A stretch of DNA of 64,000 nucleotides from contig CM055311.2 of the NCBI GenBank assembly GCA_029255685.2, positions 1,007,001-1,071,000 of the forward strand. The letters run 5' to 3'. The position numbers and the translations under genes were made by a program. Each line of letters begins with the position of its first letter. The first letter of the stretch is position 1. This stretch comes from Silene conica (lineage: Eukaryota; Streptophyta; Magnoliopsida; Caryophyllales; Caryophyllaceae). Positions 54,535-64,000 of this stretch are shown here, one piece after another. The notes under the pieces were generated by a model, which did not search any database, was not told where the DNA came from, and was given only the letters and a program-made list of their open reading frames with translations.

Positions 54535-57500
54535 CTAACTATCACTATCACTATCACTAGAAATTAAAAAAGTTTCATCATCAGAAAATAGAATTCCGAC
54601 TTCTTCTTCCTCCTCATTTATCTCTATTGTGGTGTTCTGAACTAAATCTTCATCCTCATCTTCCGCGACATTCCCGTCATACTCATCTTCACCCATTTCA
54701 CCAGTTTCATCTGCAACCACTTGATACTCATCTTCAGTATCTGTCTCTTCTATCAAAATTGATGAAATTGAATGATCATTGAGAACCACATCTTCTTGGA
54801 ATTCAATTTCATCAATAGGAGCATCAACATGTGATCGTGCTTTGATTTTAAAAACCGCAGACCATTGATCACCTTTCTTAGTGGTTGGATAACTAGCATA
54901 ACAAACTTGATCGACTTGAAAAGCTGCCACAAATGGGTTATGTCCTTTGAGTTTTTTTTTCTCATTCACATCTACAAGTCCATATATCTTATGGATACTA
55001 AGTCCTTGTGGGGAGTTATCAAACCAATCACATTTGAACAATATCACCTTATAAACCTTGTGTTCGGTATAATAGGCAAGTTCAACTACTTCATTTAGAG
55101 TTCCATAGTAATCCAACCCATCTGTAGAATTCACACAAACCCCATTGCTTATGGTAGCTTTGGAAACATCAACTCCCTCCTTAAAAGCTCGAAATTTATA
55201 ACCGTTGATAGAATATCGTCTCCATGTCTTCACCATGGTACAAGGACCTAATGATAGACCTAATACTAAAGGATTCTTCCATCTATTAGCCTATAAAACA
55301 ATATATATATATGTTAATTAAGATGTTTAATTATAGGTTCTTTCAAATTGGTTGTTTATTTTAAAAGAAATTGTATTACTTACTTCATTTCGTAACCATT
55401 TCGGAAAACGTTTCTCATGTTTCGTCCAAACATCTTCAGAAGACGTGACATCAGGAAATGATAATTTGATATATTCCTCAAACTCCCTATATGTACAACA
55501 TATATAATAATTAACTATTAACTAAAATTATAACTTAATGTAATTATTAAAATGTATGTAGAAGTGACAAAATAATGATTAACTTACTTTTCATAGGACT
55601 CCAAAAAGTTTCCACAGTTCCTTAGCACATAAAAATGAGCGTCTTCATACTCTTTCTCGTTCAAGTACCTCTCTTTACATTTCCCGGTTGTAGTTCCAAT
55701 GTCATCATTGAATAACTCAGGTAATTTTGAAGTGAGCTGGTCATCGAAATTCACACCAACGTCTAAGTCTTTCGCTTTTGTATCAATGTGATCTTCGAAA
55801 TACATCGAACAAAAATTCGAAATTTCCTCTAATAAATAAGCGTTGCATATGGAACCCTCCACCCGAGCTTTATTGCCAATCTTTTTTTTTATATGATTAA
55901 GAAATCTCTCAAATGGATACATCCATCGATATTGAACTGGTCCTCCAACCTTCGCCTCATAAGGCAAATGCACAGGTAGATGCTCCATGGAATTGAAGAA
56001 AGACGGAGGAAATATCTTCTCTAACTTGCATATTATCTCTGCAATGTTTGATTCTAGATGTTCCATAGAATCAACTTTAATCGTAGAGGTACACAAGTCT
56101 CTAAAAAATTGGCTTAACTCAGTTATTGCATTCCAAGGACCCGTCGGGAGCAAATGTTTTAAGGCAACAGGAAGTAACCGTTGCATAAAGACATGGCAAT
56201 CATGACTTTTCATGGAATGCAACACCATATTTTTATGATCAACACACCGACTCAAATCCGAAGCATAACCATCCGGGAATTTCAATTTGGCAACCCACTC
56301 ACATACAGCTTTTTTCTCCGCGGCGTTTAAAACAAACCTAGATGATGAGGGCCGTACAAAGCAATGCTCTTTAAAGTCAGCTTTACCATTAACTCCGAAC
56401 TTAGTTTTATTTGGTTCATTCATCACCGTACTGATAAGATGTTCAAAAATGTTTTTCTCAATGTGCATAACATCTAAGTTGTGTCGAATCAACAAAGTTT
56501 TCCAATAAGGAAGTTCCCAAAATATGCTTTGTTTCCACCATCCTTCATTTTTGTCTTTTAATTTTTTCAATTCTTGATCAGAAGCATCAACAATTCTTGG
56601 CATATCCTTTACCGCTTCCCACACTTCTTCACCAGTTAATCTCGATGCGGCAATACGATCTTCAGTTTTTCTAATCTTCAGAAAATGCTTGCAGTTGTTG
56701 CGAAAAGGATGATCAGGTCTCAAAAACACACGGTGACAATCGAACCAACTAACTTTCTTGCTATGTTTAAGCCAAAAGGAGTTATGATCTTTGTCTTGAC
56801 AATAAGGACAAGCATGGTATCCAGACGTGGACCAACCGGAAAGCATGCCATATGCCGGGAAATCATTGATAGTCCAAATTAATGCAGCTTTCAGTTGAAA
56901 ATTTTGTTTCTTATAAACATCGTAAGTGTGCACACCCGTTTCCCAAAGTTCTTTCAACTCTTTGATCAACGGTTGAAGGTACACATCTAGATTTGTCTTG
57001 GGGTTCTTAGGACCCGGAACGATCAATGATAGAAACATAAATTGTCTCTTCATGCATAACCAGGGAGGTAAATTATACGGAGTGACAATCACAGGCCAAC
57101 ATGAATATTTTTTCCCAAATTGGCCGCCATGTGGGGAAAATCCATCCGTACACAAACCCAACCGAACGTTGCGAGGCTCACTTGCAAATTCTGGATGCTC
57201 TCGATCAAAATGTTTCCACGCTTCTCCATCACTTGGATGTGCCATTGTCCCTCTTTCTCTTAATCGGGAGTTTCTATGGTGCCAACTCATCTCACCTGCT
57301 ATGCTCTTGGTTGCATATAATCGTTGTAACCTTGGTGCAAGCGGGAAATAAATTAACGGGTTATTCGGAATTCGCCTCCCATTACTTGAATTATTGTTAC
57401 CTTTGTACCAAAATGCATTACACTTTGTACATTGCTCGAGATTGACATTTTCCTCCCAAAAAAGCATACATCCAGTAGGACATGCATCGATCTTCTCATG

Positions 57501-58157
57501 TGGTAGTTGTAGTCCCTTGAGAACACTCTTAACCTCATTAAAATTGCGTAACATGTCATTTTTTGTTGGAATCATGTCACCAACAAACGACATAAACCCA
57601 TTCGTGCATCGAAGGGATAAGTTGTTCTCACATTTGAGTGCTATCAACCTAGCAGCGGCTTGCAATAAACTTATTTTGCTTCCCTCATACACTGGTTGTT
57701 CGGCTTTTTCTAACATTTTATAGAAGGAAGAAACTTGAGGATTTGGGGTTTCATGACGCACTTCCTCATCACTAAGGTCATCAGGATTGAGTCGATCCTC
57801 CATTATTTGTTCAATATTATCACGTAATGCATTTTCCACGAGCTCCCGATAAGGATTATCACTAACTACAGTACTACTGCTACTTTCTCCGGTTGGCATT
57901 TCCTCACCACGATACGTCCAAACATAATAACATGGGGCAAAACCATTCGACCAAAGATGGAGTTGAACATCCTTAATCCTTTTAAAAGCTCTGTTATTAC
58001 ATTTCTTACATGGACACCTCATTTCACCTAAATTCTTATACACACTACTTTGTGCCGCGAATTCAAGAAACTCTTTTACCCCATTTGCAAATTCAAGCTT
58101 AGGTTTCTTTTTCTCATCTAATCTTTCATACATCCACTGTCGTTCTAATCTTTTCAT
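54535..58157 (-). CDS. TNPD-type CACTA transposase (three exons, 1142 aa)
   Basis: Exons on the minus strand: 58157-55588, 55486-55384 and 55290-54535, GT-AG introns with consistent phase. Domains in order: Transpos_assoc zinc-binding start (RCPCKKCNNRAF near residue 48); the Tnp2 catalytic region (GLCTDGFSPHGGQFG near 337, PPWLCMKRQFMFLSLIVPG, NDFPAYGMLSGWSTSGY, CPYC near 450, HNLDVMHIEKNIFEHL); DUF4218 (SHDCHVFMQRLLPVALKHL from about 650); DUF4216 in the last exon (KCDWFDNSPQGLSIHKIYGL). The C-terminus is very acidic. TNPD cuts and joins the CACTA ends in the nucleus. No stop or frameshift is seen, so it may be active and could also mobilise other CACTA elements with fitting ends. Confidence 0.93.
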
Positions 58158-59344
58158 CTTATTATGTATCTACATTCAAATCATCAATCAATTGACAATT
58201 ATCAATTAACTATCACATATAATACACAAAAAAACAATATCATCAATGAATATATAATTATTGTCAAGAAATCAAATAGTCTTTGAATTAGGTCCTTATC
58301 ACTCCAACCTAAACCCATCAATGTACATTTCAAGTCATTAGCAAACACGCACTTGTTATTTATTAATGGGGAAAAAATTCGGCAGCAATTCCCCTTTATT
58401 CTCCAAATACAAAATATGGATTATATTATTAGTCCATATATGTATTCAGAGAATATTAAAGGAATTGTCACCGAATTTTTACCCTCATTAAAAAAACAAC
58501 AAGTATCTGTTTGCTACCTAAATGACTTGAAATGTACAAAGACAGTCCCAAAATGGGGACTATTCAAAAATTACTCCTAATAAGTAATTTTTGAACGGGT
58601 ACTAGGTCAATATTTAACAATTAAGAATTATCAATAACTAACAATTAACAACTATTAACAATTATCTACAATTAACAACTAAAAATTAACAATTATCAAA
58701 TAACTATTCAAAATTAACAAGTAACAACTATCAAAAACAACAACAATAATAATTAAAAATTCAAGTAACTATACTAACAATTATTTACAATAAACAACAC
58801 CAACAACAAATTATTAGCAACTATATATCCTAGGTCAATTTTTCTATCTAACCGGCTACTATCCTAGGTCATTTTTTCTATCTAATTGGCACTATCCTAG
58901 ATCAAATTTGCTAACTAATTAAACCTAAATCAATTACACTAACTTTACCAAACTAACCAATTTTTCAATAAACTAATTAAGTAGTAAACATAAACAATTA
59001 CCTAATGAATTTTGCAAGGGGGAGGTGACGCACGGCCGTAGTGGTGATGGTTGTGACGGTGGTGGTTGTGACGGTGGTGGTGGTTGTCACACTGCAATAA
59101 ACAAAAAAAATCAATTATTAAATGAAATAAAATGAAAAGAAATCTGTAAATTAAAGCAAAAAAACATACATACCTTACCTATTATGCAAGGTGGAGTTGG
59201 TAGTGTGGTTGTGGTTGTCACGGTGGTAGCATTGTTAGAGTGAAAAACGGATTTTGGGAGGAGAAATAGAAGGGGCGATTTAATTTGGGGGAAAAAACGA
59301 ACGGAATAATGAAGGCGGAAATAGTTTCTGAAAGAATAAAAAAA
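58158..59344. other. Upstream region of TNPD in CACTA-2
   Basis: Non-coding, AT-rich, with many aacaattatc-like words (58610-58800). A ggttgtgacggtggtggtt-type microsatellite lies at about 59038-59090. The promoter of TNPD is presumably here; no TATA box is convincing. Confidence 0.5.
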
Positions 59345-59760
59345 AAGTCCTGACCGAAAATCCGTCAGGAATCGGTAAAAAATCTGTTTCTGACCGAATT
59401 TCCGTCAGTAACGGAGGTACGTGGCATTTTCTGACCGAAAATCCGTCAGAACGTTTTTCCTGACCGAAAATCCGTCAGTACGCCTTTTAACTTTTTCAGA
59501 ATCTGCAGCTTTTTGTCAGTCCCATTTCTGACCGAATTTCGGTCAGTAAATTTTTCTGACCGAATTGCCGTCAGAAAACGCAACCAAAATTTCGCGGCTT
59601 CCCTAATTTTTTTCGCGGGCTTTTATGTTGACGGATTTTTGACGAATAATCCGTCAAAAAATATTTCTGACCGAAAATCCGTCAGAAATTGGTCAGTAGA
59701 CCGAGATTTCTGACGGACTGTATAATCCGTCAGAAATTCGGTCAGTACTCCGTGTTTTTT
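59345..59760. repeat. Right subterminal repeats of CACTA-2
   Basis: Repeats here are mostly ctgaccgaaaatccgtcag, with GACCG on one side and CCGTC on the other. They are imperfect compared with the GACGG/CCGTC form on the left. Confidence 0.85.
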
Positions 59761-60091
59761 TTGTAGTGTGATTTATTTTATCTCAACATCATGGTCACTC
59801 GATAATATTCCAGTGACTAAGATGGACTAATAGATAGGATTTACGGAAATCTATCGACCAAGAGTTCCAACGATTGGAATTAGCCAAACTGTGGGCTTAT
59901 CAATATACGGAAATTGAGTCTTGGGATCGTTTATATAATTCTTGAGGGAGATCAATTATATAAATGCATGAGTCTACGAGTTTAAATTCAATTTAATATA
60001 GACTTAAATCACAACAATAAGTTGCTTATATGGTTTTGTTTTATCTTCTTTCAGTGTAGAACACGTTCATTAAAACTGCTGTAAAACTAAA

Positions 60092-63000
60092 ATGGCTGGT
60101 GAAGACCCAATGCCAAGTGCCAAGCTAGCACGTGAATCCTGGCTAAAAGCCTTCATGGACTCCATGAATCAGTCAACTAGACTGAGGAATGATGGGTCAA
60201 ACTTCTCTGACTGGGAGGCAGCACTACGGAATGCTGCCATTGCTGACGGAAAGCTTAAGTTTTTAACTGAGCCCATTCCGGCACACCCAGGAACTGGAGC
60301 TAGAGCCAACGATGTTCGCGCTCATAGCGACTTCGTCATGGAAGCGGGTGCGATAAAGAACGTACTCATCTATGCAATGGAATCTAATTTGCAAAGACGC
60401 TTCATAACCCATGGTGCAAACAAGATTTTCACCACGCTCACTAACGAATTCTCCAAGGCTCCGAGAATCGTTTCTTATGAGCATACCTGTCGCTTCTTTG
60501 AGGCAAAACTCCAGAAGGGCCAAGCTGTTAGCCCACATATTCTCAACATGATTGAGAATATCGAGAAACTGGAGACCCTAAACTGCAAGATCAGTGAGAA
60601 CATCATCGTTGATCGCATGCTTCATTCGCTTCATGATGGGTTCGCCCTCTTTAGGGCCAACTACTACATGAACGACATGAAGAAGACTCCTCATGAGCTC
60701 CACTCCCTTCTCGTACAGACTGAGAAGGATCTAAAGTTGAGTGGGAGTCTAAAGCAGGATGTTCTCATGATCTCAAGTAAGGGAAAAGGTAAAGGGAAGG
60801 CTAAAGCTCAGGGCGACCTAGCGGTAGGTAGGCCCAGGTTCAAGAAACCAGGATTTGCTAAGAGTGGGCCTGGTGAGTCGAGTAACTCACAAGGCAAGAC
60901 AAAGAGCAAGGATACAAGCATGGAATGTCACCATTGCCACAAGACTGGGCATTGGAGGCGCTCATGCCCCGTGTATCGCGAGGACATTAAAGCAGGCCGT
61001 GTTACTCCTGTTGGTATGTCTTCTTCTTCTTTTATTCACATGATTGAGATTAACCATGCAAGTTGCGGAACTTGGGTACTTGATACTGGTTGTGGTTCTC
61101 ATCTATGTAATCATGTGCAGGGCCTCCGAAACCAAGAACCCCTAATCAAGGGTGAGGTTGACCTGCGTGTCGGGAATGGAGCACGTGTTGCTGCAATCTC
61201 GAGGGGAACATACGTAATCCAGCTTCCAAGTGGATTCGAGTTATCTTTATATAACTGTTATTATGTTCCTTGTTTGTCCAAAAACATTATTTCAGTTTCT
61301 GCGCTTGACAAACTCGGTTTTTCATTTGTAATAGAGAATAATAGCTGTATTTTCTCCTTACACAATATGATTTATGGCAAGGCAGTTTCCATGAATGGAA
61401 TTTATGTTTTAGATCAAACCACCGAGATTTTACATGTGAATAATAAAAGATTAAAGGTAGGTGACAAAGATCAAACTTACTTATGGCATTGTCGTATGGG
61501 ACACATAAATGAGAAACGCGTAAAACAGCTCATACAGAATGGAGCTATTTCGCCCTTTGATTTCGAATCATATGGCACGTGTGAATCATGTCTCATCGGC
61601 AAAATGACTCGTATTTCCTTCAAAGGTGTTGGAATGCGCGCTGCCGACCTATTAGGACTCATACATACGGACGTATGTGGCCCTATGTCGATCAACGCAC
61701 GAGATGGCTATAGGTATTTCATCACTTTCACGGATGATTTGAGTAGATATGGCTATGTCTACTTAATGAAGCACAAAAGTGAATCCTTTGACAAGTTCAA
61801 AGAATACCAGAATCGGGTACAGAACCAGCTGGGTAGAAAGATTAAAGCACTACGCTCGGATCGTGGTGGTGAGTATCTTTCACGCGAGTTTGATCAACAC
61901 CTAAAAGACTGTGGGATCGTGCTACAGTTGACTCCACCTGGAACACCACAATTAAATGGTGTGTCCGAACGGAGAAATCGAACTTTACTTGATATGGTTC
62001 GATCCATGATGAGTCACACCGTTGTGCCTGATTCATTGTGGGGCTATGCTCTTTTGTCGGCCGCTCTAATACTTAACCGAAGTCCGTCTAAAGCTGTTGA
62101 CAAGACTCCATTCGAGTTATGGAAGGGAACGGTCCCTAACTTGTCCTTTATACGGGTTTGGGGCTGCGAGGCTTATGTCAAGTGGAGACACGAGGATAAG
62201 CTCGGCCCGCGATCGGTCAAGACATACTTTATAGGTTATCCAAAGGGAACTTTTGGTCATTACTTCTACTCGCCAACCGAACAACGTGTTTTTGTTGCGG
62301 CTAGTGCGACGTTCTTAGAGAAAGAATTTCTCGAGAACAAGTCGAGTAATAGAACCTTCGAGTTATCGGAGGTTCAAGAACCAACTGCCGAGCAACCATT
62401 GGAGGAAACAGTTCCTTCAACCAAGGCTGCGGTAGATATTCCTGAGGAACCTAGGAGGTCGGGAAGAGTCTCTATTCCTCCGGACAGATACATTGGTATG
62501 GTCGAGGAACATGATACAGATGACGTCTTACTCCTAGAGGGTAATGAACCCACAACCTATAAAGGTGACATGACCAGTTCTGACTCAAAGCTATGGCTAG
62601 ACGCCATGCAATCCGAGATGGACTCCATGTATGAGAACAACGTGTGGGATCTTGTGGACCTACCTGCAAAGGTACGTCCCCTTCAATGCAAATGGCTTTA
62701 CAAAATAAAGCATGCCGTGGAAGGACAACAAGATATCCATAAGGCTAGACTAGTTGCTAAAGGTTTCACCCAAGTGCCAGGCTTGCACTACGATGAGATC
62801 TTTGCACCTGTAGTCATGCTACGTTCCATTCGGATTATCTTAGCGATCGCCGCATTTCATGACTATGAAATATGGCAAATGGACGTTAAAACCGCCTTCT
62901 TAAACGGTTATTTGGAGGAAGAGTTGTACATGGTACAACCCGAGGGTTTTATCGATCCAGCACATCCTAAGAAAGTTTGCAAGCTTAAGCGTTCCATCTA

Positions 63001-63790
63001 TGGACTTAAGCAAGCATCGCGGAGTTGGAATCATCGCTTCGACCAAGTGATAAAAGAGAATGGGTTCATTCGATCAGTCGAGGAACCATGTCTCTATATC
63101 AAGTCGAGTGGGAGTAAGATTGTATTCCTAGTACTGTATGTCGATGACATACTCTTGATTGGGAATGACATACCTCTCTTATCTTCGGTTAAAGCATGGT
63201 TGAAAAACCATTTCCAGATGAAAGATCTGGGAGAGGCACAAAGAATTTTGGGCATCCGTATCTACAGGGATAGATCACGACGGATGTTGTCTCTCAGTCA
63301 GGAATCTTATATAGAGAAGATTCTGGAGAGATTCAGCATGACGAACTCCAAGAAGGTGTTCCTTCCTATGACTCCTGGGCTTCACTTGAGCAAGACTCAA
63401 GAAGCTAAGTCAGTGGAAGAGAAAGAGCGCATGAGTCGGATTCCTTATGCTTCGGCAATAGGATCGATCATGTATGCCATGATATGCACACGTCCTGACG
63501 TTGCATATGCATTGAGTATGACAAGTCGATTCCAAGCTCATCCAGGTGAACAACACTGGATGGCCGTGAAAAACATTCTTAAGTACCTACGGAGGACTAA
63601 AGATTGGGGATTGACTTATGGAGGCGACTCAACGCTCTGCGCCACGGGTTACGCAGATGCTAGCTTCCAAACAGATCGAGATGACTCGAAATCTCAGTCT
63701 GGATTTGTCTTTACTCTTAATGGCGCTGCTGTCAGCTGGAAAAGTTCCAAACAGAGTGTTACAGCAGATTCTACGACTGAGTCCGCGTAA
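60092..63790 (+). CDS. copia gag-pol polyprotein, truncated in RNase H (1232 aa)
   Basis: One open frame. Gag at about 1-240 (FSDWEAALRNAAIADGKLKF, THGANKIFTTLTNEFSKAP, KKTPHELHSLLVQTEKDL); zinc knuckle CHHCHKTGHWRRSC at about 279-292; protease LDTGCGSHLCNH near 331; GAG_pre-integrase HCRMGHINEKRV near 470; integrase core HTDVCGPMSINARDGYRYF, DDLSRYGYVY, GVSERRNRT (D, D, E) at about 525-630; reverse transcriptase with MDVKTAFLNGYLEEELY near 930 and YVDDILLIGND near 1016; start of RNase H ending VTADSTTESA. The stop lies at a deletion that removed the middle of RNase H. Everything before it looks intact. The exact copia lineage is not assigned. Confidence 0.93.
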   Translation: MAGEDPMPSAKLARESWLKAFMDSMNQSTRLRNDGSNFSDWEAALRNAAIADGKLKFLTEPIPAHPGTGARANDVRAHSDFVMEAGAIKNVLIYAMESNLQRRFITHGANKIFTTLTNEFSKAPRIVSYEHTCRFFEAKLQKGQAVSPHILNMIENIEKLETLNCKISENIIVDRMLHSLHDGFALFRANYYMNDMKKTPHELHSLLVQTEKDLKLSGSLKQDVLMISSKGKGKGKAKAQGDLAVGRPRFKKPGFAKSGPGESSNSQGKTKSKDTSMECHHCHKTGHWRRSCPVYREDIKAGRVTPVGMSSSSFIHMIEINHASCGTWVLDTGCGSHLCNHVQGLRNQEPLIKGEVDLRVGNGARVAAISRGTYVIQLPSGFELSLYNCYYVPCLSKNIISVSALDKLGFSFVIENNSCIFSLHNMIYGKAVSMNGIYVLDQTTEILHVNNKRLKVGDKDQTYLWHCRMGHINEKRVKQLIQNGAISPFDFESYGTCESCLIGKMTRISFKGVGMRAADLLGLIHTDVCGPMSINARDGYRYFITFTDDLSRYGYVYLMKHKSESFDKFKEYQNRVQNQLGRKIKALRSDRGGEYLSREFDQHLKDCGIVLQLTPPGTPQLNGVSERRNRTLLDMVRSMMSHTVVPDSLWGYALLSAALILNRSPSKAVDKTPFELWKGTVPNLSFIRVWGCEAYVKWRHEDKLGPRSVKTYFIGYPKGTFGHYFYSPTEQRVFVAASATFLEKEFLENKSSNRTFELSEVQEPTAEQPLEETVPSTKAAVDIPEEPRRSGRVSIPPDRYIGMVEEHDTDDVLLLEGNEPTTYKGDMTSSDSKLWLDAMQSEMDSMYENNVWDLVDLPAKVRPLQCKWLYKIKHAVEGQQDIHKARLVAKGFTQVPGLHYDEIFAPVVMLRSIRIILAIAAFHDYEIWQMDVKTAFLNGYLEEELYMVQPEGFIDPAHPKKVCKLKRSIYGLKQASRSWNHRFDQVIKENGFIRSVEEPCLYIKSSGSKIVFLVLYVDDILLIGNDIPLLSSVKAWLKNHFQMKDLGEAQRILGIRIYRDRSRRMLSLSQESYIEKILERFSMTNSKKVFLPMTPGLHLSKTQEAKSVEEKERMSRIPYASAIGSIMYAMICTRPDVAYALSMTSRFQAHPGEQHWMAVKNILKYLRRTKDWGLTYGGDSTLCATGYADASFQTDRDDSKSQSGFVFTLNGAAVSWKSSKQSVTADSTTESA

Positions 63791-63919
63791 AAGAAGATAT
63801 TCATTGATAAGATCGCTACGGATGACAACATAGCTGATCCTCTCACTAAAGCATTACCACGTGATAAGCATGAAGGGCACATTTATTCCATGGGAATTGG
63901 ATGTGTTCCTAAGTTGTAG
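63791..63919 (+). pseudogene. C-terminal tail of copia-2 polyprotein after the deletion
   Basis: In the same frame after the TAA comes KKIFIDKIATDDNIADPLTK and a few more codons to a TAG at 63917-63919. This is the normal end of a copia RNase H. Roughly 80-100 residues expected in between are missing. 63920-64000 is 3' untranslated sequence. Confidence 0.85.
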
Positions 63920-64000
63920 TACTCTTTTATGAATTCATGTAATAATTCATTTTCTCGTGTACTCTATTCAACCTTATTGTTATGATATAAAATGTTTTGT

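Larger units (their letters stand above)
52155..59768 (-). mobile_element. CACTA (En/Spm-type) transposon with TNPD and TNPA genes (CACTA-2)
   Basis: The ends CACTACAAAAAAAACACGG and the inverse share about 19 bp, flanked by the 3-bp duplication tga (52152-52154 and 59769-59771). Both genes are on the minus strand in En/Spm order, TNPD (58157-54535) then TNPA-type (54364-52877). Both reconstruct with clean introns and no stops. Subterminal repeats TTCTGACGG/CCGTCAGAA fill about 52170-52580 and 59345-59760. It therefore looks potentially autonomous. It interrupts the copia-2 leader. Confidence 0.95.
49668..64000 (+). mobile_element. Ty1/copia element (copia-2), right end outside window
   Basis: 5' LTR about 49668-50644, tRNA-Met type PBS at 50647, a leader of about 1.8 kb split by CACTA-2 (50659-52154 plus 59772-60091), and a gag-pol ORF at 60092-63790. 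The 3' LTR should start right of the window, since none of the 5' LTR sequence reappears by 64000. A deletion removes most of RNase H, so this copy is not autonomous. Confidence 0.85.

Overview
The window is plant nuclear DNA, almost certainly from an angiosperm. Evidence for this is the spliced GT-AG genes, complete Ty1/copia, Ty3/gypsy, LINE and CACTA elements, MITEs, and one spliced plant-type GDSL esterase/lipase gene. I cannot name the species from the sequence. Only about 1.5 kb (44351-45827) looks like an ordinary host gene. Nearly everything else is transposable elements nested in one another.

Left block (1-21713). A non-autonomous gypsy element on the minus strand (LARD type, about 3.5 kb non-coding interior, 2.85 kb LTR) starts left of the window and ends at 20942. 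It sits inside an older LTR whose remnant is 20943-21713. Its 5' LTR is split at 5734-19142 by a CACTA transposon (TSD aca). That CACTA carries one transposase gene of the TNPA/Ptta type. The last exon of that gene is split by a 10.36-kb rearranged gypsy insertion (7967-18321, TSD cctac) made of two copies of one non-autonomous family in opposite orientation. Each copy carries the same gag-like 350-aa ORF.

Middle block (21714-43856). AT-rich DNA with one MITE is followed by a decayed copia element (26150-39634). A 2-kb LTR element with an unknown 268-aa ORF (27708-29755) and a minus-strand LINE (31849-37772) have inserted into it. The LINE is itself split by a solo LTR (35698-36934). A gag-protease gypsy derivative without reverse transcriptase (39639-43851) inserted at the right edge of the copia.

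Host island (43857-48497). It holds the five-exon GDSL gene on the minus strand, its upstream region, a CAT microsatellite, two MITEs and a Helitron-like terminus.

Right block (48498-64000). A gypsy LTR remnant is cut by a copia element (about 49668 to beyond the window). Its leader is split by a 7.6-kb CACTA (52155-59768, TSD tga) with both TNPD and TNPA-type genes apparently intact. The copia gag-pol ORF is open for 1232 codons and stops at a deletion in RNase H.

The most unusual points are: (1) an array of ten hairpins with a constant 14-nt loop and co-varying stems in the gypsy LTR; (2) the rearranged insertion, whose junctions look like an unprocessed cDNA end and a plus-strand start at an internal polypurine tract; (3) GGTCGACC-type paired modules shared by unrelated LTR families; and (4) LTR divergence suggesting that the first CACTA moved with its 10-kb cargo already inside. 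Counts of differences were made by eye.
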